A DNA stretch of 64,000 nt from Acanthococcus lagerstroemiae (taxonomy: Eukaryota > Arthropoda > Insecta > Hemiptera > Eriococcidae): the NCBI GenBank assembly GCA_031841125.1, contig CM063113.1:59575211-59639210 (forward strand), read 5' to 3'. Below the pieces are notes generated by a model that was not told where the DNA came from, ran no database searches, and saw only the letters and a list, made by a program, of their open reading frames with translations. This document shows, piece by piece, positions 34,574 through 46,264 of the stretch (position 1 is its first letter; the number at the start of each line of letters is the position of its first letter). Made by a program: the position numbers and the translations under genes.

Positions 34574-36197
34574 TCAAACATACTGGACTTTATACATTGG
34601 CATATATCCTTCAAACTCATTTGACTTTCCATAATTCACAATACTGTCGGCAGTTTCCCGAGCTGATAAAATTACATCGTTGACTCCAGTTCCCTTGTAA
34701 GCGTTACCGACTAAAAATAAAGGTAGCTGCTCCATCTCGATGTGGTTCATTATCCAGGTAACTCGTTTTTTATGCCCGATGATATGCTGCGGAATACAGT
34801 CACGAAGAACAGACACTTTGGAAAAATCGGGTTTATCTCGGATGTTCAGAGTTATGGCTAGGTTCTGTAGGGCTGTTTCCACAATATACTCTTCGGTGCA
34901 GTTATCACGGAAAAATGTATTGAATGCGTGTCCTCCCATCATGACAGTAAGGATGGTCCAGTCTTCGTGTGGAGCGTAGCTGTGGTCGAAGATCACACCT
35001 AAAATGAAAAAAGTGATATGAAAGAACTAGCTGTTCATGAAGTGAGAATCTTACAAAACAGTAGTCCTTCCTATAACTGAATAAATATATGTACGTTCAT
35101 GATGTAATTTGGACGCCTACAGTCTTACCTAAAAGGGGCAGATTTTCAGATGGCGGTACCAGGAATCCAAATCCATTTATATCCAGTATTTTCTTATGAT
35201 ATACCAGATTTAGAGTGATAATAGAAGTGTATTGTATCTTTTGCAATTCTTGGGCTAACATACAATTATTTTCGTAAAGCAACGATGCCAACGAAAATGC
35301 CGGCAACGCACTGACGAGGAAGTCGAATGATATATCATCTTCGTTCACTTTTATCACTTTTTTCAAGAGATCTAGTTTCACTGGTTTCGTCTGAGTCATA
35401 ATTACTCCACCGGCATCTTCTACTTTCGTTTTCAATGTCTGGGGAAATACTTCCAGTCCACCATGTATGGTAAATGAACTCCATTTCTGTTTCATCGCCT
35501 TCTGAGTAAGTTCGCTGTCGTTCGCTTTCAGCATTGCTTCCTGAAGTTTCTTTGCAAGGGTTTCTTTCTTCTTTTCTCTTCGTTTCCATGCCCACGGCCT
35601 TAACAGTGATTTAGTAATACTACCGTATGTTTGTTCCCGTTCGAAGAGATCGCCAATGAGAAAATTTACGGATATATCTTTGGCATTTCCGCCGCATATT
35701 CCACATAATAAAGGACTAATAGCGTAATCAGCAATTTCCTTGCCAAATCGGCGAGCAACAAACGAATAGCAACTTTCATCTTCAACATATTTCGGTTTCG
35801 CCTTCCAATCGTGCAAGAAAGCATGGATCATCGGTTTCGAAAACGGAGTGTTTACTCGAAACAATGATTTGAAACTGGAAGGTAAAGCATGTAGCCTACC
35901 ATCAGCGTATATGAATCGGTTTTTAGCCGCTGGATCACTCCGAAGTATAGGTCGAATTTTGTCGGATAGTTTCAACTCATCAAGTAAGTTCAAAGTGTTA
36001 CAACCCGCTTCGTTCACCGTTCGCAAGGTTCGCGGGCCTTGCTCGAGCACCAGACCATTATCCTGTCTATCCGAGCGAATCCAACCGCCAAGACGATCAC
36101 TAGCTTCAATTAGAATTACTTTTCGAGTCGACGATTTGAGCAAGTAGTATGCGGTGGACAACCCGCCGATGCCACCCCCAAGAATCACGACAGTCAT
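34574..36197 (-). CDS. PPOX: Protoporphyrinogen oxidase
   Basis: A mitochondrial FAD enzyme that oxidises protoporphyrinogen IX to protoporphyrin IX, the next-to-last step of haem synthesis. Two exons: 36197-35129 and 34998-34574, joined by a 130-bp GT-AG intron inside the codon for the last G of LPLLG; 497 residues. The N-terminus has the dinucleotide-binding motif VVILGGGIGGLSTAYYL, then an acidic LIEASDRLGGW and the GPRTLR segment. SPLLCGICGGNAKDISV lies in the middle, and GNAYKGTGVNDVILSARETA at the C-terminus closes the FAD site. No cleavable leader is obvious, as in animal PPOX. It is divergent from NF-YC. Confidence 0.96.
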
Positions 36198-36306
36198 CTT
36201 TAGCGGTTGTTGAGGTTTTTAATAATACATTAGCTCCTTTAAAAGAAATTAATAACAATTAAATCAATAGCCAATTTATCAACGGAAAAGCACAACGTAA
36301 GTTTTA

Positions 36307-36534
36307 TCACGATGAATTTAGCTCGGTCTCTGCACGTTCGTATTGCCGGATGTTAACCCGTTCAAACCTATTCCTTGAATGATAATTGCGCGTCATAGCC
36401 AACAAATGAAAAACTGTGCTAAGTGACATGGGAGTGGCATCGCTTAGCATAATCTTGAACGGTTTTTTATGGCGCTTAGTACGGTCTGTCAGATAAACTG
36501 CCATACGATGTGTTCGTGCTTCGTGTATGTACAA
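36307..36534 (-). CDS. Small open frame upstream of PPOX, unrecognised
   Basis: 75 codons in the same sense as PPOX and about 110 bp upstream of its start. The peptide is basic and polar (DRTKRHKKPFKIMLSDATP, RNYHSRNRFERVNIRQYE), without low complexity. It could be a small gene, an exon of something else, or chance. I know no matching family. Confidence 0.2.
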   Translation of the reverse strand: MYIHEARTHRMAVYLTDRTKRHKKPFKIMLSDATPMSLSTVFHLLAMTRNYHSRNRFERVNIRQYERAETELNSS

Positions 36535-36539
36535 AGGTA

Positions 36540-37200
36540 CAAAAACACAAAAAGAGAATTAATGAATAATGATTAGATGATTAGATTTAGATGTAAAATT
36601 CTAAGATTCAAAAGCTCCAGCTATACCGAAAATACGCGATTTCAAAGTCCCTTTCATGTTTCCTCATAATTTCTGTTGAACTTCATCGTTGTACAAGTTT
36701 AAAGGAAAAAGCCTTCTCGTAATCTTGATTTAAAGTCTTTTTTTTTTGTCACTCGTGAGTCAGAGAACATCGGCCTTGGAGTCTTGGGATTTTTTCTTCT
36801 TTTTTTTTTTCCACTTTCCAATGAAGCTTTGAAAATGAGAATGGCCTTAGGTTACTCCAATTTAATTGTAGCTGAGGTTCTTATTGATTGTCAAAATAGG
36901 ACAATCGATTCCTCAATTCACTTCGTACAGCCGGCAACATGGTACTCAAAACAGTAACTTTCGGCATGGTATTTCAATCGCTCACAAATGCAACCATTTG
37001 CAATTTTCGCTTTATGTTTACTTCCAGTGATTGGTGAAGATTGACGAATTAAATATTTAATTGGCTCGTGTTTTGGCGTAATTCTGTTTGGACCCGTTTG
37101 GACACAACCGATATTTGAATTGGACTTGAAGATCCAGCAAGTAACCTGCTGTAATCGGCTCCCTGATATCCGAATACTTGGCATTCTGTTTCCCAGTTCG
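36540..37200. promoter_or_regulatory. Interval between PPOX and NF-YC
   Basis: This divergent pair must have its promoters in about 1 kb (36198-37204). I see AT-rich sequence with T runs near 36740 and 36800, and no clear core element. Confidence 0.35.
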
Positions 37201-37204
37201 TGGC

Positions 37205-38639
37205 ATGTCCGTTTACTTTATAAACTCGTGAGTACCGGAGTCCGATCTTTCATTTTTGTGATCGGATCCTCATATTGTGCCAACTTAGTCAAAATGCCTG
37301 TAACACTTTCGAGTCAATGAGGTGAAGACGTCTACAGGATTTTCAGTGTATTTTTTTGCTGTAAATTATTCCCTGGGAAAGAAGTATTCATGATTTCATG
37401 TTTCCATCCGTCTAGTAGCTAATTGTTTTTCTTATTAGTCCTAGTGAAGAAGAAGTGGATTCGCCTCCTCATGGTGGTGACAATGAAAATTCGTCGGATC
37501 CCGAAGGAACGAATCAGGGTCCTGATCCTCAATACGGTGATTTGACGGTTCAGACATTCTGGCCCAGAGTGACGGAAGAAATTCGGAAAATTAATGTGGT
37601 AAGTTTGTAGCTTTGCCTTCGAGTCTTGTGTTTCCAAACACTCTGATACGTTTGCATTCGTAGGCGGATGATGATGATCTGTGGAAATAATGAGAAAGCT
37701 TACCCGGAGCTAAGATCCTTTCGGAATCTCAGTTCTTCTTTGTATATGTATCGAACAAGGAAGACTTGATCACATTTAACGTTGAAGGAACCTACAGTAT
37801 AACTTTTGGTAACGAAAGATAATCGATGTTGTTCAACAGCTGGACATCAGAAACCAAGCCCTTCCTCTCGCTAGGATAAAGAAAATTATGAAGCTAGATG
37901 AAGACGTCAAAATGATAAGCGCCGAAGCGCCGATGTTATTCGCTAAAGCGGCAGAACTCTTTATCATGGAATTAACGCTACGAGCATGGGTACATACGGA
38001 GGACAACAAACGACGAACCCTTCAACGAAGTGACATCGCCATGGCTATCACCAAATACGATCAGTTTGATTTTCTCATTGACATTGTTCCGAGAGAAGAG
38101 GCTAAAATTGGCATCAACAGATCCTCTCAGGATACCAGTAGATCAGCGGTGAATTCAGATCAAGTAAGGTGACAATCATTCCGTCATTCATAGCGAATAT
38201 GCTGACAAATACTAATGTAGCCGATACGCAGGTACACTATTACTTTCAACTCGCCCAGCAACAAGCCGGCGACAGCGGGACCAATCAAAATACAAATATT
38301 TCGGTTGCAAATCCGACTACCATCCAGGTTATCCAGCCTGGGACGGGGCAAATACAAACCGTGGCCATCGCTAACCAGTCGCAAGAACAGGTTCGTGTTC
38401 TCGAAGTTTTTGTTGAAAAATGTTTGAACACCAACTGATGTTAAACATTGTTATAGAGCGCCGCTGTGACGAATAGCACCAGCAATGTTGTATCGGCTTC
38501 AGGGACCGGCCAGATTATTCAGTTACAGAACAGCACGCAAAATCCTTCGACCCAGTCAACGAATGGCATACAGCTGGTGCAACAGATAGTCACTCCCAGT
38601 GGAGAAGTTCAACACATTCCAGTATGTATGAAGAAATGA
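37205..38639 (+). CDS. NFYC: Nuclear transcription factor Y subunit gamma
   Basis: The histone-fold subunit that pairs with NF-YB and then NF-YA to bind CCAAT boxes. Firm exons: 37439-37598 (ends [14 protein letters not shown]), 37840-38163 ([70 protein letters not shown]), 38232-38390 ([10 protein letters not shown] and a Q-rich activation region) and 38457 onward ([12 protein letters not shown]). The first exon is uncertain: ATG at 37205 with donor at 37228 fits the required phase but adds only eight residues. The 3' end is also uncertain: reading through stops at 38639, but a GTATGT donor at 38622 suggests further exons that I could not find. The histone fold is complete. Confidence 0.93.
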
Positions 38640-40010
38640 TTAGTATTTGCATTTGAAGGAGGGGTTTCCCGCGGTTTCGCAGCAAAAAAAAAAAAACGAA
38701 TTTCATCCGACAAACCAGTAAAAGCAAATTACTCCTAGTGAAGCTAAAAAATTCTAGTGTGTTGAGAAATGGTTAGTCTTGGGGGGGGGGGGGGGGTGCC
38801 TGTTTTTAGCTAAAAGCAGATATGGTTAGACTAACCAGCAAATTATTACTTTTGCAGGTTTGTCGAACAAACATGATTAGTTCAAGGGATTATTTTTGCT
38901 TGTGTATATTCTCGAATGCAGATGTTTGTGTCTATTAGTTGGTGTTTTGTGCGATGTACGACTCCATCAACTTATACACTGATACTCGCTTTACTCGTGT
39001 CGACTCCTTTGATTATCCATGCATGGAGTGTGTCTAATTCGTATCAGCTTGAAGCTGTTATCGTTTGAGTGCCATTTCGAGTGTGTTCCTGTGTATCTCT
39101 GGAGTATTTACATGAACATAGTACCTCTGGATTGAAATACCGTTCGACCTTCAAGCGAAATTATTATGTTGTACTGGTACCAAAAACATTCCCTTTTCAT
39201 CTGCGATACTAGCGCTGGACGGCCCGATAACTACCGAGGGGAAATAGCGAGGAAGCAGTTGCCTTCTCTCTTTAAGATCAGCCAAATTTGTGAATATTAA
39301 GCTCAACCCCTCGCAAATATCAGTTTTCTGCTACAGGGAAAAGTACATATATCAAAAATTCGTCACCCTACCAATATTCTACGGTCGCCGCGTCCGCAAC
39401 AAATTTGTTCTCAAAGAATCGTATTTTCAGGTCGTTCTGCACCTTCCGTGGCAGCAGCGGCGTAAATAATGACGTGTTGGTCATGTTCCCGGCCGATTTC
39501 CTACGATCTCTGCAGATCACCTTGAGCATGGCTGACCGATGAGCTCGGCAGATCTCTATAAATGCTGCTGTTTTATCGAATTTGAAATCCACTTGCTCCA
39601 AGTTACGGTGCCATCGGGTGTCCGTGCGTTGCCCCTGTCTGATTGTAAATTTGTTTTTCCTATTTTAAAATACACGTGTTTTTATTACAGTGTTCTCTTT
39701 ATCAGCCACACAGGTACTTAGAAATTAATGAATAATTTTATTGGGTCGTAAACTCGAAATATCACAAACAGAATTCAAAAATGTACAAAAAATGCATTTA
39801 CACCGAAGATACGAACACATCATCAAAATAGACAAACATTGGTAAGAAAAACGAACTAATTTTATGGAATACATAACGTACGTAGAAATATGTTGAATTG
39901 TTTAAAAAAATGCCAGATGGAAATAAAAAATAAATTAACACGGACACACTACAAACAAATAATTTAGACTATACATAATAGTATGCTAGTTATTCAAGCG
40001 TCGCCGAACT
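38640..40010. other. Interval between NF-YC and ZNF277
   Basis: A G15 run lies near 38780. The minus-strand frame 39368-39601 (77 codons, MLKVICRDRRKSAGNMTN and SLFTPLLPRKVQNDLK) sits in GC-richer sequence and could be an exon or an old coding relic; I do not recognise it. 39720-40010 is probably the 3' UTR of the minus-strand gene. Confidence 0.35.
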
Positions 40011-40013
40011 CAT

Positions 40014-42850
40014 TCATCTGCTGGACAGAGAGTAGTTCTTCGGAGCCGAGTCCCCGGCGCCCACGTGAGCAGCTGAGAGCGACATATCGCCGCGGCACGT
40101 TTCAGCTTTCTTATCGTTTTCACTTTCAGCGACGCTGATAGCAGCTTTTTCGGTCGAAACTACTTCAGGCTGGGAGTTACTGAGCCAGTTCTCGCGGTCG
40201 CACTCGTCGCCACGGCACATATTAATTTTCATATCGTTTTCAGCTGCGCTGCTTGCCGCACTTTCGGTCGCGACTACTTCAGGCTGAGTGTTACTGTTAC
40301 AGTTCCCGGACACGTCGGGTCTGCTGTCAAAATCACCTTCATCTTCACCAACCGACGAGATTGCATTATAGGACCGGTCGCTACACGTTTCCTGGCTGAG
40401 GCTACTGCGAGTACTTTCGCTTTCCGAATTGATGACAACTTGATGCAGGATGTCGGGCGTCTCCTTCATTTCCATCAGGTACTCCTTGTTGTCATTTTCG
40501 TCTTCCTGATCTTCCAAGTGATACAAGAACATGTCATTCTCCATCGAGCAGAACAAATACCTGAAAAAAACGGATGATTACAGTATACGGTACTTCAGCT
40601 TGACTAAAATAGACTTCACCGGATTAGAGCTCTTCATGAATACATCGAGGCGTGTAGTGGTAACACGTTACATGTGTCGGAAAACAGAAAAGTGAATGAA
40701 TTTTTTTCGACAAGGAGAGGCTGAGACCAGGTCAGTAACATGGTAATCATAATAGTGACTTAAGAAAGTTTTCGGGCCATATCTCAGTGGTGACTTGAAT
40801 TCCTATTCAAGTTGACTAGTGATCTTGCTCATCACTGCTAATCACGGGAAATGAAAGGGCCATATACAGGGTTAGTCAGTTTACCTTCCGACATAGGAAG
40901 ACTCCGTTATACGCTGAACGAAGTATGACTCAATGTGTTATCTACCAAAATGTACAGTACGCTCTGTTATCGGTTAGTCGCGCTACACGCTATTCGTGAA
41001 CAGCGACGAAACCAATAACAGATCTTCATTGTAACGGAGTTTTCCTATGGTGGAAGGAAAACAGACTAACCCTGTATGCATTTGAACTTAGGAAACACGT
41101 CCTCTCCCTCATCATTTCCTATCACGGAAATTAAAGGATTACGCGAATTTTCTTGCCCGTCGCTTCTACTATTGAGGTGTTGAGGGGATGCAACAGTAAA
41201 AACTACAGCTGGGTATAATAACTAATTACTTCATCGTAATACGATGGACGTTTAGGCGAACCTTACAGATTAATTCGAAACGAGCATTCATACAAAAACC
41301 TTACTCGGAGTGATTCCAACATTCCTGCTCCGGTATTGTTAAATGATTACTGCTTTCCATATGGTCAACGAGACCATTCGCATCCTCTGACACGAATTCG
41401 CAATTAATGCATTGGCCGTTCAATATTCTGCGCCGAATGTAATTCACCACTTTTACCTACATTAAAAACCGAGATTAGTCAAACGATTTGATGAAGTTAC
41501 TACTACTCTAGTCCAAAATACAACAGTCAGTATTTTGTGTTCGAAAGTGATACTCGATTTCACCTGTTGATAGAATCTCAAATGTGACACGCTGGCTTTG
41601 AAGTCGAAATTATGGGACACCTGTATATGCAACAAAGTACCCTCCCAGCTGCGACACATATGTTGACAAAATAAACACATTATGCACTCCGGCTCGGTTC
41701 CCCAACTCGACCAATCTGTATCATCGTCCGCTTTCGTGCTCTCTTGATCCGCGTCTGCCTGACTCTTCTCTTTTACAAAATCCTGTGTACAAACAACAAA
41801 TGAAAGATTCGAGCAGACGGTAATCGAGTCGTCAGTAAACTTTGAAATACTAACCAGCCACGTTTTCCCGTATTCCAAGTAATTAATCATATAGAACTGA
41901 TCGTAGAAATGATTATTCGGATGTATCTTCAAGTGACCCTTCTCTTCCATGTGGGTAACTAAAGCACGGCACGATTCGAATTCCAGTTCGCAATACAAAC
42001 AGTGTAAACTGAAACATATTAGTTACCGGGTTTTAAAAAAATGCAATCAGGAACGTTCACTGGTCACAGTTCGCATTTCCGATAAACTTAAATTACGAGA
42101 ACTGCGTACACACTAACTTTCTAAAGGTATCTTCAATAGCTTCGACGAATCTCTCAATGTACACCAATCTCTCGGGATGTCCTAGCTGGAAACCATGACT
42201 ACGTAGGTGGTTCACCAACTGCGAATTGGTCACTTCCAGTGTTTGATGGCAGTAGAAGCAGTGCCTTATGTAATACTCGTGACTCAGATCTTTCTTCTGT
42301 TGCTTTTGAGCGGCTTTCTATACATTCGAACAGTACCATTATAGCTACCACGCGGCTGAAACTGAACGAGTTGATTAAACGTACTCCAACTTACCAATCG
42401 CTGAGCATGCAAGTTCTTGCGAAGAGCTTCGTCTTCAGGAAGATTGCCCAACAAATAATACTTTTGTTCCCTGGGTTCGGCATCCTTCTCAGGCACTTCG
42501 ATTACAATTTGTTTCGTGAATGATTCCAATGGTGCTTCGCTATGACGCTTGACATAGTACTCCATATACCTGAAACGGAATGAATCATTGATTATCTGGA
42601 GCCGGAGGCCATCGCCACTCATCGTTATCACCATATATAGATTCTGCATTTGAACGGCCTTTACATACTTTTTGAAATCAGCAATGCAATCGATGTTTTC
42701 GATGACGATGTGGTGAGTGAAACAGATGTGAGTTAACAGATCTTCTACTCCATTATCTAAGGAAAACTTTTTACAGCACACAAAACAAGGACACAAATTA
42801 TTGTGTAGATTTCGGCAATAGCCAACGACAGGCATTTTAAACGGACACAA
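40014..42850 (-). CDS. ZNF277: ZNF277-type C2H2 zinc finger protein
   Basis: Seven exons on the minus strand: 42850-42669, 42569-42395, 42317-42118, 42008-41855, 41782-41564, 41456-41305 and 40560-40014. They total 1629 nt with every junction in phase, 542 residues. Known ZNF277 landmarks are in order: C-x2-C pairs FVCCKKF, HCFYCHQTL, LHCLYCELEF and IMCLFCQHM; the YDQFYMINYLEYGKTW block; DTDWSSWGTEPE; LRFYQQVKVVNYIRRRI; and EYLFCSMENDMFLYHLED. ZNF277 proteins are nuclear and have been linked to chromatin silencing and to uS5 (RPS2) binding. The acidic tail carries an internal duplication. Intron 6 holds a Tc1-like MITE. Confidence 0.95.
40867..41074. mobile_element. Tc1/mariner-like MITE in ZNF277 intron 6
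   Basis: 208 bp starting CAGGGTTAGTCAGTTTACC, with the inverted counterpart at the right end. The inverted repeats are about 43-45 bp with five mismatches. TA dinucleotides at 40865-40866 and 41075-41076 fit a TA target duplication. No transposase. Confidence 0.85.
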
Positions 42851-43066
42851 ATTTTCAGATCACTCGGGGAACTCAATACCTGTAGAGCGGTAAAAACGAA
42901 AAAAAGGTAACACAACTAAAATGATTACGTTCACGACAAATTCGAGCGAAGTGATTAATAATCCTCAACCGATAAATTATAAACTTGAGAAGTCGACTAG
43001 AAGAAACCAATAACATTCTTCGAACTCCAAAAACGTCAAGTCAGAGAAATTTCTAGGTTCTTCCGT

Positions 43067-44083
43067 TGTCGAAAATCCGGCACCCCTCACCTTGAGTTCC
43101 TTCTTTCGACTCCGTGACGTAAGTCGTCACGGATTTTAGAGTGAGCACAGACTTTAAGTGAGCTAGGCAGCAGCACTGGTGCCGATGCTTGGAATCCCCT
43201 TTTACGATCGACGACTTTGTCGATGATTTCTGCCCTCTCGATCATTTCCGTTGTGTTGCGAGCTGAGCGGTAGCTGCTCCTTTTTTACTCTCGCGGTATT
43301 TGCGTTTTTTGTCGTGCAAAAATTTTATTCGAAGAAAAGAAAATGTCTACGGTGAGTCTATACTACTATTTAATTTTCACATCTCGTTGCATGTGACGAT
43401 GTGAGATTTTATTTACTGCGATATTCGTTAAATATCTCAAGGTCTGGTCGCCCCGCTTTTCGCCCCGGTTGACACCTTTACGCTTTGGTCGACCCCCTTT
43501 CACTCTGATCACCTCGTTTACTTGGTCGACCCCCCTTGCTTCAGTCGACCCTCTTTTATTCAGATCTACCCCGTTTTACTCCGGTTGCTCCCTTTGTTCT
43601 GGACGGCCCCCTTTGCTTATGTTGCCCCCTTTTCCCTCTTCAACTCTTTGGAAAATCCCATTTGGTACGAATTTATAGGTAGGCTCACTTGGTATGTGGT
43701 TTCGCATACTAAGACTCTCCTTTTATTTTCAGGTGCCGAATTGAAGGAAGCCGCCAAATAGGGCCAAAGTCCGTCTTCCGAAAATTGTATATTGTTGTAC
43801 ATTTTTAACGTTGAAATAATTAAACTTTACACCTACCAACTTGCAGTTTCTTCCGTGATATACCAGTACCTAAAGCGCTATAGTATTGGTTTCATTTCAG
43901 AGTCCATGATACATTCGAGTCTTATTCGTTTCGTCCGAATTGCGCGGCGTAACCCTTCTATTTCACTTCCACTGTGTAGGTTCTCCTTAGGACGCAACCC
44001 TTTCCCCCCTTGTGACGTAATCTCCATCTAGGTCGCTAGGTTCTAATTTGTGATAAGCACTCTGCTTCGTACAAATTACGTCA
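43067..44083 (+). repeat. 5' LTR of the BEL/Pao element
   Basis: Starts TGTCGAAAATCCGG and ends ACGTCA. It contains an ATG at 43343 followed after three codons by a strong donor (GTGAGT at 43352), an acceptor TTTTCAG ending at 43732, and a zone of roughly 20-bp GTCGACCCC-containing repeats (43441-43630). An outer hairpin GTGACG...CGTCAC lies near 43110-43130. Confidence 0.97.
43343..43351 (+). promoter_or_regulatory. Possible start-codon exon in the LTR
   Basis: ATG plus two more codons, immediately followed by GTGAGT. The acceptor at 46263-46264 stands directly before the gag-pol frame, and the phase matches. A transcript starting in the LTR could thus gain its initiator codon by splicing. 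This is inferred from phase and splice-site quality only. Confidence 0.5.
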
Positions 44084-44085
44084 TG

Positions 44086-44103
44086 TGGTAGCAGAACGTG
44101 GTT
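44086..44103 (+). other. Candidate primer binding site
   Basis: TGGTAGCAGAACGTGG starts 2 nt after the 5' LTR, where a tRNA 3' end (CCA) would pair. I cannot name the tRNA. Confidence 0.65.
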
Positions 44104-46264
44104 CCTTTCAACCCAGCTTAACCCTTTAGATAGGTAGAAATCGACGCGCGGTCTGGCGAACGAACATTTCGGCTTGATATATTCTCATTTAATCGATTTT
44201 GATTGGGCACACTTGAATCGATCAGTTTTCCTCAAATTTACGTAGCTAAACCCTTTACAACTTGCTTACGAACTAGTGGTTCAGTATAGTTTGGGTGCGA
44301 CCAGACCAGTTAAATAATATACGTTTGCATAATTTACGCATTATTTATTTTATATTACTATATCAGAATGCTCAACGCGTGTGTAAGGATTATAGACCTT
44401 TCGCATTTTGAACTGACATTCTCACTCAAAGGTTCCCCATAGCAAGCTCACATTTGACGCACATAGATTTGGAGTACTTCAGTATTTTTTACATTGTCAG
44501 ACGACAAGGCGTTTTCTTTGCCACATCAAAAAAAAAAAAATCTTCCCTCGTGTGTAAGGTTTTGCACATTTTTAACGTTTATACAGACAGTATGTCTTTT
44601 CCGTGGGTGACTCGCCGGAGGCGATACCTGCTCCAAGCATTCCCGAAGAAAACGTAGGATCGGAGAGCGCGCAGGTATAGTTGCCCTTTTTAGGCGTTTT
44701 TTAATCACCACGAGCAGGACTCAATACGGCTATTTTTTACGAATTATTTCTGAGAAACTTTTGTGCCGGTTTCTCCTTGTGACCCGGGTCAGATACCTTT
44801 GTTCCTTTTCCCTCGAAATACACACGTTGGAAGATGCTCGTCCACACTTTGGGACGAATTCTTTGGTGAACATCGTTTTAGCGAAATATAACCTCTCCTC
44901 CAGCACCACCGGTGTGTTGGCCTTCGTTCTCGACCATTTTCTATGCCATTGTCTTTCCTGGAAATGTTTCCATTCTCCATCATTGAATTCTCTGTTTTGT
45001 TGTCCCTCGTCTACTTTTTTGAAAACTCGGTATTGTTCACAACGACTGACTTCAACATAGCAATACCAGGACGTTTTCTTATTTTAAAAACGCATCGACT
45101 GGGTTTGACTTTATTATTCGCAATATTTGACCTGACTAGGCTCCGAAACAATCGAAATTCTCACATTTTTCCCCAACCATCCTTGAGCGAAGTGAAAGAG
45201 CGTTACTCTATGCACTGCCGCTGGTTCGCTCTAGCCCGAATTTGAGAGCGGATAGGCAGTAATCCAACTGCTCTCAGATATTATTAAACGACTACAAGTA
45301 TGTACCTCCGACTGCTTTGTCGGCTGAAACGCGGTAGTGAGTCCTATGAGTTTTTTCCAATTATGGCATGGGACTTAATTCGAAAAACATCTACGGATAC
45401 TCCAACGGCCGCACCCTCGATATTTCTCGTTGGCGCGAGAGAATTATCATCATTCGAAGGATTTAGACCTTCAGGCCGGGTTCCAGCCTCAACGGAACCG
45501 ACATTTTACCTGTGTCCATTAATAATCGTTAATAGTCATGGGATTACTCTAGAACTCTGGAGTAAACGTTGTAAAAGAAATTCGCGATTTCTTAGTTACC
45601 CAACTTTTTTGGTAACGACATTTTTTTCGATCCTACGTCACCAATGCGCCTTGGCGCGGTGAAAATGAAATCAACGGTTACGTAGTGCAGCGTCCGTGAA
45701 TAACGCGTAACGGATACGTAACTAATCCCAAGACAGTTTTCACAACTAAGGGATAATATTTCTGGCTGGTCATTCTGCAATGATCTTAGCCCCATTTGTA
45801 GAACACCTCATTTCTGAACGTTCTTTTAAAGCGCCTTTTTTGTCAGTCGGGGCTTTACAACGTACCTTCACGGGGTATATGAGACTCGCTTTGGGTCGTG
45901 CTTCGCTGGCGTCGGTTATGGCAGTGCGACGTCGTTTTGACTGCCAGGTGGTTGGAAGAGTTTTTGACTGTCGTTAATTTTGAGGATCCTCAACCTTGTT
46001 TCAAAGAGTCCTGCCTCCTGCCTTGTTTCGGACTGCCCTGCTCCAGTGTTAAAATATTCGCGTCGTCCATATGTTCGCCAACCCTTTCCTTTGTTTCGAT
46101 AATTAAAAAAAAAAAAAAAAAATTTCCTTTATCGTTTCGCCAATATTTCGATAAATTTGACTGAGTACTCACCCGACAAATTTGTGTTTGCTGCTTGCTT
46201 AATTGATAACGCGTTGAGTTAAATATCATGATAGTCCTTTCTTACATCGTACCGAAACTTTTAG
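44104..46264 (+). other. Long leader of the BEL/Pao element, possible intron
   Basis: About 2.2 kb between the primer site and gag. Short open frames exist but match nothing. It ends in a T-rich stretch and AAACTTTTAG (an acceptor) exactly before the first codon of the gag-pol frame; the in-frame triplet there is a TAG stop. It may be removed by splicing, and it may also hold packaging signals. Confidence 0.5.

Noticed and set aside
43469..43761. Open frames inside the LTR, repeated at 52527-52819
   Set aside because: They are duplicates because LTRs repeat; composition is pyrimidine-rich and there is no protein-like pattern.
43733..43761. A coding exon inside the LTR joined from the LTR ATG to the internal acceptor
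   Set aside because: In the phase set by the donor it reaches a stop after three codons, so it would encode almost nothing; non-coding use remains possible.
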